NCBI GenBank assembly: GCA_019119555.1
Contig: DWWU01000006.1
Coordinates: forward strand, 1-64,000
Reading direction: 5' to 3'
Length of the DNA stretch: 64,000 nt
DNA from: Candidatus Fusicatenibacter intestinigallinarum
GTDB lineage: Bacteria > Bacillota > Clostridia > Lachnospirales > Lachnospiraceae
In this document: positions 17,462 through 25,145 of the stretch, in pieces
Position numbering within the stretch: position 1 is the first letter of the stretch
How the letters are laid out: every line of letters starts with the position of its first letter
Notes under the pieces: generated by a model
Told to the model about the DNA's origin: nothing
Database searches by the model: none
The model's input: the letters and a program-made list of their open reading frames with translations, nothing else
Made by a program: the position numbers and the translations under genes

Positions 17462-19306
17462 ATGAAAAGGAAAATGATCAGTCTCGTATTATGCGCGGCA
17501 ATGGCGATGTCTGCGCTGGCAGGCTGCAGCTCCGGAGATTCCGGAAGCAGTACGTCCAGCGGAAGCGATACAGGCAGCAGTAAATATGAGGACTTCATCA
17601 CGGTCGATGTCTTTGACGGACAGGCAAACTACCAGGGAACGCAGTCCGGATGGTTTGCACAGCTTGTAAAGGAAAAATTCAATATGGAGTTGAATATCAT
17701 TGCTCCGAACGTAGCGGGCGGCGGTGATACTCTGTTCCAGACCCGTTCTGCAGCAGGAGATCTGGGTGACCTGATCCTGACAAACGCAGACGGCGGACGT
17801 CTTCAGAACCTTGTTACCGCAGGCCTCGTCATGGATATGACGGATCTGCTGGCAGATGCAGAGAACGTTCACAGATATGACACGGCAATCGAATCCACAA
17901 ACAGCCTGGTTGAGGAAGACGGTATCTACGCGATTCCATCAGAGGTTTCCAGCAATGCGCCGACAGAGGCAGGTGAGTCTCTGGAGCCGACCTTCGGCCC
18001 ATATGTGCGTTGGGATGCTTATAAAGCAATAGGTTATCCGGAAATCAAAGATCTGGATGGACTTCTGGACGTTATGAAACAGATGCAGGAAGCAGTGCCG
18101 ACCAGTGACAGCGGAAAACCGACCTATGCAATGTCCTTCTTCAAAGACTGGGACGGAAACATGATGAACAATGCAAAACAGCCGACCTGTTATTACGGAT
18201 ATGATGAGCTTGGATTTGTACTTGCAAAGGCAGACGGCTCTGACTATCAGGATATCACGGATTCTGATTCTATCTACATGGATGTTCTGGAATTCTTCTA
18301 TAAGGCAAACCAGATGGGTCTGGTAGATCCGGAATCTACAACTCAGAACTATGATACCATGTATTCCAAATATCAGGATGGACAGATTCTGTTCTCCTTC
18401 TGGCCGTGGCTTGGACAGGCTGCATACAACACCACCGAGCATAAAGCGGAAGGCAAGGGATTCATGCTGGCGGATATCGACAACATGCAGATCTTCTCAT
18501 ACGGCTGCATCCCGAACGGAAACGCTAAGAACTGTATTATGATCGGAAGCAAGGCAGAAGATCCGCAGAGACTTGCAGACTTTATCGACTGGCTGTATTC
18601 TCCGGAAGGAATTATGGCGAGCGCAAGTCAGACAGGTTCTACTGCAGGTCCGGAAGGTCTGACCTGGGAGATGCAGGACGGACAGCCGGTACTTACTGAG
18701 TTCGGACAGGAAGCTCTGAACGGAAATGATCCTACTGTTCCGGATGAGTGGGGCGGCGGATCCTGGTCTGATGGTGTATCTCAGCTGAACTATACTGCAG
18801 TAAACAAGAAGGATATCAATCCGGACAATGGATTTACCTATGATTATACCTTGTGGGATTCTGTATTGTCACAGAACAATTCGGCCCTTGACCTTGACTG
18901 GCAGGAGCATATGGGCGCACAGACGACCATGGAATATCTGGAAAACAACAATAAGATTATCGTAGCGCCGGGAAGCGGATTTGCAGCTCCGGAGGAAGAT
19001 TCTCAGATCACAACTCTGAGAGGGCAGTGCAGAACTACGATTGTTGATACTTCATGGCAGATGATCTTCGCATCCAATGATGAAGAGTTCCAGTCTCTCC
19101 AGAAACAGATGCAGGATACTCTGGAAGGTCTGGATTATCAGACGGTTCTGGACTATGATATGGATCTGGCGCATCAGCAGAACGATGCCCGTGTTGCAAT
19201 TGTAGAGCAGTATGCAGAAGAGAGCGGAAGCGATGCGACAGCATCCTCTTCTTCCGCAGCAACGGATTCTTCCTCTGCAGCATCTTCTTCTTCCGCAGCA
19301 GAGTAA
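17462..19306 (+). CDS. Extracellular solute-binding lipoprotein (ABC sugar transporter)
   Basis: This 614-residue lipoprotein has a signal peptide with lipobox LAGC (Cys22), a Ser/Gly linker and the large binding fold of LplA-type oligosaccharide receptors (WFAQLVKEKFNMELNIIAPN near the start, DFIDWLYSPEGIMAS later). It would capture an oligosaccharide outside the membrane and pass it to the two permeases upstream. The last ~27 residues are almost only Ser, Ala, Asp and Thr, an unusual tail for this family. AAGGAGG lies ten bases before the ATG. The 302-bp gap from the permease is largely the inserted MITE. Confidence 0.92.
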   Translation: MKRKMISLVLCAAMAMSALAGCSSGDSGSSTSSGSDTGSSKYEDFITVDVFDGQANYQGTQSGWFAQLVKEKFNMELNIIAPNVAGGGDTLFQTRSAAGDLGDLILTNADGGRLQNLVTAGLVMDMTDLLADAENVHRYDTAIESTNSLVEEDGIYAIPSEVSSNAPTEAGESLEPTFGPYVRWDAYKAIGYPEIKDLDGLLDVMKQMQEAVPTSDSGKPTYAMSFFKDWDGNMMNNAKQPTCYYGYDELGFVLAKADGSDYQDITDSDSIYMDVLEFFYKANQMGLVDPESTTQNYDTMYSKYQDGQILFSFWPWLGQAAYNTTEHKAEGKGFMLADIDNMQIFSYGCIPNGNAKNCIMIGSKAEDPQRLADFIDWLYSPEGIMASASQTGSTAGPEGLTWEMQDGQPVLTEFGQEALNGNDPTVPDEWGGGSWSDGVSQLNYTAVNKKDINPDNGFTYDYTLWDSVLSQNNSALDLDWQEHMGAQTTMEYLENNNKIIVAPGSGFAAPEEDSQITTLRGQCRTTIVDTSWQMIFASNDEEFQSLQKQMQDTLEGLDYQTVLDYDMDLAHQQNDARVAIVEQYAEESGSDATASSSSAATDSSSAASSSSAAE

Positions 19307-19345
19307 ATCCTGTGCTTCAGTGATTCGAAGAACAGAAGCTTATGA

Positions 19346-19373
19346 GTCACAGTTCAGCTGACTGAGCTGTTAC
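19346..19373. repeat. Short palindromic MITE copy nested in a hairpin
   Basis: A degenerate 28-bp copy (GTCACAGTTCAGC and ACTGAGCTGTTAC around TG). It is enclosed by CAGAAGC (19333-19339) and GCTTCTG (19374-19380), which pair with each other, so it may have inserted into the loop of an earlier hairpin after the binding-protein gene. Confidence 0.75.
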
Positions 19374-19392
19374 GCTTCTGAAGAAAGCGGAA

Positions 19393-19420
19393 GTGCCCGT
19401 TCAGATGGATGAACGGGTAC
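19393..19420. repeat. Short palindromic MITE copy, diverged
   Basis: GTGCCCGTTCAGA and TGAACGGGTAC show the family palindrome with changes on both arms that mostly keep pairing (CCCGTTCA/TGAACGGG). Confidence 0.7.
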
Positions 19421-19465
19421 AGGGAAAGAGTACGCAGGTACACAAAAAGATACAGGAAATCCGGA

Positions 19466-19501
19466 GGGGATTTCAGAACCGGAGGAGGTTCTGGAATCCC
19501 C
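19466..19501 (+). terminator. Hairpin of a terminator lacking its T-run
   Basis: GGGGATTTCAGAACC (19466-19480) pairs with GGTTCTGGAATCCCC (19487-19501) around GGAGGA. A MITE begins two bases later at 19504, exactly where the T-run of an intrinsic terminator would be expected. Confidence 0.65.
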
Positions 19502-19503
19502 TC

Positions 19504-19667
19504 GTTACCGTTCGGCCAGGTCTGTGCATTCACTGCACAGACCGTATGAATGCATAATGCCTGCGGGCGTCCGTCTTCTGTAAAATATACTCTGGTAAAC
19601 AGAAAAGTCAGATGATATAATACTGACAGATCAAAGTCTGTAACCGTTCAGCTGGCTGAACGGTTAC
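19504..19667 (+). mobile_element. MITE copy with replaced middle
   Basis: The left third (GTTACCGTTCGGCCAGG, the TCTGTGCA hairpin and CCTGCGGGCGTCCG, 19504-19573) and the right palindrome (GTAACCGTTCAGC/GCTGAACGGTTAC, 19640-19667) match the full element. The 66 bp between them are unrelated and contain a TATAAT box (19616-19621), so the copy has been rearranged or a promoter-bearing segment lies inside it. Confidence 0.7.
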
Positions 19668-19698
19668 CTAAACTTCAACAATTTTCACGGAGGTACAG

Positions 19699-20220
19699 AT
19701 GAACGATTTGGAGGGTTATGAGTTCTGCCGGAATTATATGACAGACGGAGAATATATTCTGTGGAAGGGACGTCCGGAAAAGGGAAATCTTTTTACAGGC
19801 CAGGAGGTTGTGATGCTTCCGTTCAGCCTTCTGTGGCTGGCTTTCTCTGTCTACTGGGAGATGACGGCGATTCGGAGTGCAGATTCCTGGTTTATGGTTC
19901 TGTGGGGGATTCCTTTTGTGGCAATAGGAATTTACCTTTTTGTGGGAAGGTTTTTTATGACCGCTTATCTGCGGAACAGGACGTTTTATGTGATCACCAA
20001 TAAAAAAATCATCATCCGGAGAGGAAGCAGAATTCAGATGCATGACGGCAGAAATCTTCCGTCTGCGGAAATTGTGGTCCATAAAAACGGATGCGGTACT
20101 CTGAAATTCGGACAGATGGTTTATACCAGAAACGGTTACCGGAACGGTACTGCTTTTATGATTGAAAATGTTGCGGATGTGACTCAGGTACAGAACGCGA
20201 TCGACAGTATGGACCGGTGA
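19699..20220 (+). CDS. PH-like domain membrane protein, unknown function
   Basis: This 173-residue protein starts with GEYILWKGRPEKGN, the opening seen in bacterial PH-like (DUF304/YdbS-type) membrane proteins. It has two central helices (~45-95, LLWLAFSVYW and WGIPFVAIGIYLFVG) and then a beta-rich domain beginning TFYVITNKKIIIRRG. Such proteins are thought to be membrane-associated scaffolds, but no function can be assigned. GGAGG lies seven bases before the ATG. It stands alone between a MITE cluster and the esterase gene. Confidence 0.65.
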   Translation: MNDLEGYEFCRNYMTDGEYILWKGRPEKGNLFTGQEVVMLPFSLLWLAFSVYWEMTAIRSADSWFMVLWGIPFVAIGIYLFVGRFFMTAYLRNRTFYVITNKKIIIRRGSRIQMHDGRNLPSAEIVVHKNGCGTLKFGQMVYTRNGYRNGTAFMIENVADVTQVQNAIDSMDR

Positions 20221-20298
20221 GATGCCAGAGTGCGCAGGTAAACGGTAACCAGATTCCTTCGGAACAGTGAAAACAGGTTGATAAAAAGGAGAGAGAAC

Positions 20299-21111
20299 AT
20301 GATACATGAAAAAATAACCATACAGGTACCCGGATATTCCCATCAGGCGGAGCTTTACACCTATTTTCTCGGACGTTCCCCGGAGATGCGTCCCGAGAGA
20401 AAACGTCCGCTGGTGCTGATCTGCCCGGGAGGCGGATATGTGATGACGTCGGACCGGGAGGCGGAGCCGGTGGCGATGCAGTTTCTTGCCATGGGATACC
20501 ATGCGGCGATCCTGCGCTACAGCGTCAGCCCGGCGGTTTACCCGGAGGCGCTGCTGCAGGTGGCAAAGTCGGTGAGCTGGCTGAAGGAGCAGGCGGATGC
20601 CTGCGGCATTGATCCGGATAAGATTGTTGTCATGGGATTTTCCGCCGGCGGACATCTGGCGGGAAGCTATGGAGTTTTCTGGAGGAAACCGTTTGTCCGG
20701 AAAGCGGTCGGCGTGGATGAGGCGGCGCTTCGTCCGGCTGGAATGGTTCTCTGTTATCCGGTGATCACTTCCGGAGAGAAAGCCCATGAAGATTCTTTCA
20801 AAGCCCTTCTCGGAGACCGGCTGGAAGAGCTGAAGGAGGAAGTGTCTCTGGAAAAGCAGGTGAACAAAGATGTTCCGAAGACGTTCCTGTGGCACACACA
20901 GGAGGACGGCTGCGTACCAGTGGAGAATTCTCTCCTGTTCTATCAGGCGCTCCACAAAAACGGAATTCCGGCGGAGCTGCATATTTTCCCCGAAGGCGGA
21001 CATGGGCTGAGTCTGGCAAACGAGGAGACGATGAACAACGACGGTTCCGGCGTCCAGGAGGCCTGCCAGAGCTGGATTTCGCTGGTAAGAAAGTGGATGG
21101 AAACGATATGA
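20299..21111 (+). CDS. Alpha/beta hydrolase, acetylxylan-esterase-like
   Basis: This 270-residue enzyme of the alpha/beta-hydrolase fold has the oxyanion motif CPGGGYV, the nucleophile elbow GFSAGGH (serine about residue 121), an acid in TQEDGCVPVENS and histidine in FPEGGHGLSLA. No signal peptide is visible, so it acts in the cytoplasm, probably removing acetyl groups from imported oligosaccharides, which fits the surrounding glycan genes. ATG at 20299 follows AAGGAGAG; a TTG at 20278 is less likely. Exact substrate unknown. Confidence 0.88.
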   Translation: MIHEKITIQVPGYSHQAELYTYFLGRSPEMRPERKRPLVLICPGGGYVMTSDREAEPVAMQFLAMGYHAAILRYSVSPAVYPEALLQVAKSVSWLKEQADACGIDPDKIVVMGFSAGGHLAGSYGVFWRKPFVRKAVGVDEAALRPAGMVLCYPVITSGEKAHEDSFKALLGDRLEELKEEVSLEKQVNKDVPKTFLWHTQEDGCVPVENSLLFYQALHKNGIPAELHIFPEGGHGLSLANEETMNNDGSGVQEACQSWISLVRKWMETI

Positions 21112-21155
21112 TAAGTACTGTTCTTTGCACGGAACGGTTACGGTAAGAAAAGAAA

Positions 21156-21198
21156 GACGGGGGTGTCGCAAAATCAGCTGTTTTGCAACACCCTCGTC
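21156..21198. terminator. Bidirectional terminator
   Basis: GACGGGGGTGTCGCAAAA pairs with TTTTGCAACACCCTCGTC with a few mismatches around a short loop. It separates the convergent esterase and response-regulator genes. Confidence 0.85.
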
Positions 21199-21211
21199 TT
21201 GGCTTAATATC

Positions 21212-22756
21212 CTACAGCGTTTTCCGATATTCCGCCGGGCTTTCTCCCACCAGTTTCTTGAACTTTTTGTGAAAGTAGTCAACGTTTTTGTAGCCGACCT
21301 TTTCCGCAATCTCATAGACCTTCAGCGACCGGTCCTGAAGCAGCTCTTTTGAGCGCTGGATCCGTATGCGGTCCAGGTAAGAATTGAAGGTTTCGCCCAC
21401 TTCGCGGGTAAAGATTTTCCCCAGATAGGAGCTGTTGTACCCGAACAGGGGGGCGATCGTTTCCAGCTTCAGATTCTCCCGGTAATTGTGATTGATGTAG
21501 TAGAGAATGTCATCGATGATTGTCTTGCTGGTCGGGCTTCCGATGGCATTCATGCACATTTCGAAGTGCTCCGAGAAATACTGCAGAATCTCATACAGAT
21601 AATATTTTTTCTCGATAAAGTCGATGATCGAGGCATTGGAGCTGAACGCAATCTCCATGTTGCTGTAATTATGCGTAAGATTCTGCTTGATCTGAAGATA
21701 GATATCGATCAGGTATCGCTTGAGTTCCGGGATCTCTGCGGATGTCTGGTAGAGTTCATGTTCCAGTGTTCGGAGCGTCTCGGCGATTCGCGTACGGTTC
21801 TGGGTCTGGATGTAGTCGGTCAGCAAGCGGGAGTACTCCGGCGATTTCTGGGTCCAGCTCTCCGGGGGCAGCATGACGGCGTCCTGGGAGGGAAGCTCTT
21901 CGTATCCGAGCACATGCTGATTCGGCTCGCAGAAAAACCGCCGTGCCAGAAGCCGGGAGGCGTCCTGATAAGAGAGACAGATATCCTCCAGGCGATAGAC
22001 CCGCCGTCCGTAGGTCAGGAACAGGGAGTCAAGCGGCGAGCCTTTCTGGGGATTGACGTCGTAGTGGTGCAGCAGAGAATCGAAACGCTCTGAGGCAAAG
22101 GTGCCTTTCAGCAGAAAAATCTCCCGTTTGTCCATGATAATGTGATTAAAAGAGTTCTGGTCCTGATTGGTGACGCGGAGAAGCTCCGCGAAATTCCAGT
22201 AAGTCTGGAAGGAATCCTGATTGTACCGTTCATAAAGAATCACCTGATAAACCTCAGCCGAAAGGTGAAGGTCCCGCTGGGTGGAGGGGGGGATATCCAC
22301 TGTTTTTCCCGCCAGGAGATTCCGGAGGATGGTGTCCAGCGCGTTTTCCCGGTAACTGTTGAGATCGTTTTTCTCCCTCCGTTCCTCTTCAATGGAATTC
22401 CGCACAGAGGTCACTGCGGAGATCAGTTCATCCTCGTCGATAGGTTTGGTCAGATAAAAATCCACTCCATACCGGATCGCAGTCTGGGCATAGGTGAAAT
22501 CGGAATAACCGCTCAGGATGATAAAGTGGCCGTCAAAGCCCTTTTCCCTGGCAATCTGGATAATTTCAATTCCTGAAAGCCGTGGCATGCGGATGTCCAG
22601 CAGGACGAGTTCCGGGCGCAGATTCAGAATTTTCTTCAGCGTCTCTTCGCCGTTGGAGGCCTGGCTGCAGATGGAAAAACCAAGGGCATCCCAGTCGATG
22701 ATATATTTCAGACCTTCAAGAACAACCGACTCATCGTCTGCAATAAGCACTTTCAT
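21212..22756 (-). CDS. YesN-type response regulator, AraC family
   Basis: This 514-residue protein has an N-terminal receiver (KVLIADDESVVLEGLKYI, phospho-acceptor Asp in LVLLDIRMP, switch Lys in FYLTKPID). It ends in two AraC helix-turn-helix motifs (~410-514: FGYNSSYLGKIFTREVGETF and EKVGYKNVDYFHKKFKK) with a variable linker between. ATG at 22756 follows a GGATTGGG region; a TTG seven codons upstream is an alternative. It is the second gene of an operon with the sensor kinase, 25 bp apart. By family precedent it activates the nearby sugar transporter, perhaps through the repeats at 14951 and 15089. Confidence 0.93.
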   Translation of the reverse strand: MKVLIADDESVVLEGLKYIIDWDALGFSICSQASNGEETLKKILNLRPELVLLDIRMPRLSGIEIIQIAREKGFDGHFIILSGYSDFTYAQTAIRYGVDFYLTKPIDEDELISAVTSVRNSIEEERREKNDLNSYRENALDTILRNLLAGKTVDIPPSTQRDLHLSAEVYQVILYERYNQDSFQTYWNFAELLRVTNQDQNSFNHIIMDKREIFLLKGTFASERFDSLLHHYDVNPQKGSPLDSLFLTYGRRVYRLEDICLSYQDASRLLARRFFCEPNQHVLGYEELPSQDAVMLPPESWTQKSPEYSRLLTDYIQTQNRTRIAETLRTLEHELYQTSAEIPELKRYLIDIYLQIKQNLTHNYSNMEIAFSSNASIIDFIEKKYYLYEILQYFSEHFEMCMNAIGSPTSKTIIDDILYYINHNYRENLKLETIAPLFGYNSSYLGKIFTREVGETFNSYLDRIRIQRSKELLQDRSLKVYEIAEKVGYKNVDYFHKKFKKLVGESPAEYRKTL

Positions 22757-22781
22757 AATTTGTCCCAATCCTTTCAACGTT

Positions 22782-24581
22782 TTATTCCATAAGCTTGTTC
22801 AGCGGAAGCCGGAGACTGACGGTGGTACCCTTTCCCTGCGCACTGGCGATAGAGAGGGAGTATTCCGGCCCATAACATAGCTGAATTCTCTGATTGATAT
22901 TGTAAAGGCCGATACTCTGCGTCCGGCTGGTGTCTTTTTCTGAAATGTTTTTGCGGAGATCGGCCAGTTCCCTTTCCGTCATTCCGACGCCGTTGTCGGA
23001 AATGTCTATGCAAAGACAGGTGTCGTTCTCTTCGTAGATGTTCAGCAGGATCTGACCGTTTTCGTCCACGTTTTCCAGACCGTGAGAGACTGCGTTTTCC
23101 ACGATGGGCTGGAGAAGAAGCGGAAGGATCTGATAGTTTTCCAGATCAAGGCCATCCTGTATATTCACCGTATAATTAATCCTGTCTCCGAAACGCAGCT
23201 GCTGGATGGAAAAGTAGATGCGGAGATAATCGATCTCCTTTGCCAGTGTGGTCGAGACGGTTCCGGTATTGTCCAGGACGTACCGCAGCGATTTTCCCAG
23301 CAGTTTGATTGCCATGGCAACCTCCCGGTTTCCGGCGGCAAAGGCTTTCATGCGGATGGTTTCCAGCGTGTTGTACAGAAAATGCGGATTGATCTGGCTG
23401 GCCAGCATTTTGTACTCCATCTGCTGCTGTCTGTTTTCCAGTTCCTGTTCCTTGAGGCGCGCCTCATAGACAAGCGCTTCTTTCTGCTTGATTTCCTGTA
23501 TCATCATCTGGAGATCCTGGAACGCTTCGGAGAGTTCGTCGTTGCCGTGGAAGGAATCGATGATGTTGTAATCTCCCTGGCTTGCCTGGTGCATGGCGCT
23601 TCGCAGCGTGTTTACCCTTGCGCTGAAATACCGGATAAACAGATACATCAGAAGGCAGGGAATGAGGATCGCAAACACCAGAATCAGAGCATAGTTGCTC
23701 TGGATCTGTCTGAGCTCTCCCAGCGCCTGCGGATTGTAGGAGATTACATAGATCCTGTCGTCGGATTTATAGGGAACCAACGTGTTGACCGAAGCCATGG
23801 TATTGCTGTCGTCCAGCGAAAGGACGCCGGAATCCGTATAGGAGTACTGGGAGGTGTCAAGCTCCAGCGGGACAGGGTTTCCCACGTATTTTCTGTCGGT
23901 GCTGAAAAACGCAGGATCGTCATTGACGGTGATGATGTTCTTCAGGGCGTTGTTGTCAATCCGGTTTTTCAGGTAATTATTGCTGGCAGTGACGACAAGA
24001 ACCGCGTAGCTGCGGCTGGACGGCAGAGTCAGCTGCCGGACCATATTCAGCTCCCAGTAGGTGTTTCCGTAGGTGTCCTCCCGTTTGGCGGTCCGCCAGA
24101 AAATTGCGGAGGTGGAAGCGGCCTGCTGAAACCATTCGGTTTCCTTCAGGTCCTCGGTAATGGGAAGAAAGTTCCCGTAACCGGCAAGCTGCTCGTTGTA
24201 TGTATAAATGGAGATCGATTCGATGGACGTATCCTGTTGCCGGATTTCCGTAATCCTGTTGTAACGGTCGGAGGCTATATGGGCCTCGGCAATGGAATCC
24301 CAGGAACCGTCCAGGAGATTCTGCAGGCTTTCGTCGGAAACGATATCCTCAGAGAGATTATAAAAGTTTGTGGTAAGATCAAACATGATCGACCGGACCC
24401 GCAGGCCGTCGGATTCCGCCTGTTCCTGGTAATGGTTGAACAGTGTTTTCTGGGAATTGTACAGGAGCAGAAAGCCGATGCATGTCACGGGAACCAGCAG
24501 GGCCAGCATGAAGACGCCGGTGAGCTGCCGTTGAACCCGGATCTGGCTGAAAAATTTTTCCAGTATTTTTTTGAAATTCAT
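22782..24581 (-). CDS. YesM-type sensor histidine kinase
   Basis: This 599-residue membrane kinase has one helix at ~20-40, a large extracellular dCache-like sensor (~45-290), a second helix at ~295-318, a HAMP-like linker, the His-kinase box with phospho-acceptor in NPHFLYNTLETIRMKA (~400), and an ATPase domain (PIVENAVSHGLE, DISDNGVGM). It would sense an extracellular sugar or binding-protein complex and phosphorylate the partner regulator just downstream. It is divergent from the GH3 gene; the 564-bp gap holds two full MITE copies. Confidence 0.94.
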   Translation of the reverse strand: MNFKKILEKFFSQIRVQRQLTGVFMLALLVPVTCIGFLLLYNSQKTLFNHYQEQAESDGLRVRSIMFDLTTNFYNLSEDIVSDESLQNLLDGSWDSIAEAHIASDRYNRITEIRQQDTSIESISIYTYNEQLAGYGNFLPITEDLKETEWFQQAASTSAIFWRTAKREDTYGNTYWELNMVRQLTLPSSRSYAVLVVTASNNYLKNRIDNNALKNIITVNDDPAFFSTDRKYVGNPVPLELDTSQYSYTDSGVLSLDDSNTMASVNTLVPYKSDDRIYVISYNPQALGELRQIQSNYALILVFAILIPCLLMYLFIRYFSARVNTLRSAMHQASQGDYNIIDSFHGNDELSEAFQDLQMMIQEIKQKEALVYEARLKEQELENRQQQMEYKMLASQINPHFLYNTLETIRMKAFAAGNREVAMAIKLLGKSLRYVLDNTGTVSTTLAKEIDYLRIYFSIQQLRFGDRINYTVNIQDGLDLENYQILPLLLQPIVENAVSHGLENVDENGQILLNIYEENDTCLCIDISDNGVGMTERELADLRKNISEKDTSRTQSIGLYNINQRIQLCYGPEYSLSIASAQGKGTTVSLRLPLNKLME

Positions 24582-24613
24582 AGATGTCTTTCCTCTGTTA
24601 TGTCTCTGCAGAT

Positions 24614-24745
24614 GTTACAGTACACCAGGTCTGTGCATTCACTGCACAGACCGTATGAAAACGCAGAGCCTGCAGGCATCCGGCCCATCGCAAAGCGATT
24701 TTCAATGGCCGGATGCCGTAACAGTTCAGCCCGCTGAACTGTTGC
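24614..24745 (+). mobile_element. Complete MITE with 8-bp target duplication
   Basis: This 132-bp copy has the same three-hairpin structure as the one at 17168 (GGTCTGTGCA stem, GCATCCGGCC/GGCCGGATGC stem, right palindrome ending GCTGAACTGTTGC). CTGCAGAT occurs immediately before (24606-24613) and after (24746-24753). The same octamer occurs once more at 24763, so the site lay in a small tandem repeat. Confidence 0.87.
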
Positions 24746-24753
24746 CTGCAGAT

Positions 24754-24979
24754 CAACTGTTTCTGCAGATCAGATTTATCTTTATTATTATAATAAAAAT
24801 TTGATCAAAACACCAGAAAAAAGTGTGGAGGGCACTCTAAAATTTAGCGTAAATGATATGGAATAGTGCGGGTTTACGATAAAAGTGGCGGCAGATATAA
24901 TAAATTATATCGTCAGTATGGGGAATATTGCCGAAAAATGGAAGAAATTCTGCAGGCCTGCGTAGTAAGATATATGGCA
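24754..24979. other. AT-rich intergenic region between two MITEs
   Basis: The region holds a second CTGCAGATCA repeat (24763) and a very AT-rich block (24776-24810). The block is the likely site of divergent promoters for the sensor kinase and GH3 genes, but no convincing -35/-10 pair can be fixed. No coding region is supported. Confidence 0.5.
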
Positions 24980-25112
24980 GTTACAGTTCAGCCAGGTCTG
25001 TGCGTTTGCCGCACAGACCGTATGAAAACGCGGAGCCTGTGGGCATCCGGCTCATTGTAAAGCGATTTGTAATGGATGGATGCCGTAACCGTTCGGTTGG
25101 ATGAACTGTTAC
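24980..25112 (+). mobile_element. Complete MITE, diverged
   Basis: A 133-bp copy with intact left end GTTACAGTTCAGCCAGG and TCTGTGCG/CGCACAGA stem (TGTGCGTTTGCCGCACA). The second hairpin is weakened (GCATCCGGCTC with ATGGATGC) and the right palindrome is mutated. No matching flanking octamers remain, which fits an older insertion. Confidence 0.82.
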
Positions 25113-25145
25113 GAAAATATACAGAAAGAGGAGGACAGAGACAGT

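Noticed and set aside
19675-21315. Minus-strand frame of 546 codons across the PH-like and esterase genes
   Set aside because: It runs through the bidirectional terminator at 21156 and opposes two supported genes.
17168-25112. Possible CRISPR array from repeated palindromes
   Set aside because: Repeats are dispersed at irregular distances, vary in length and orientation, and no cas gene is present.
24963-25140. GH3 start at ATG 25101
   Set aside because: That ATG is inside a MITE and has no ribosome site; ATG 25146 follows GAGGAGG.
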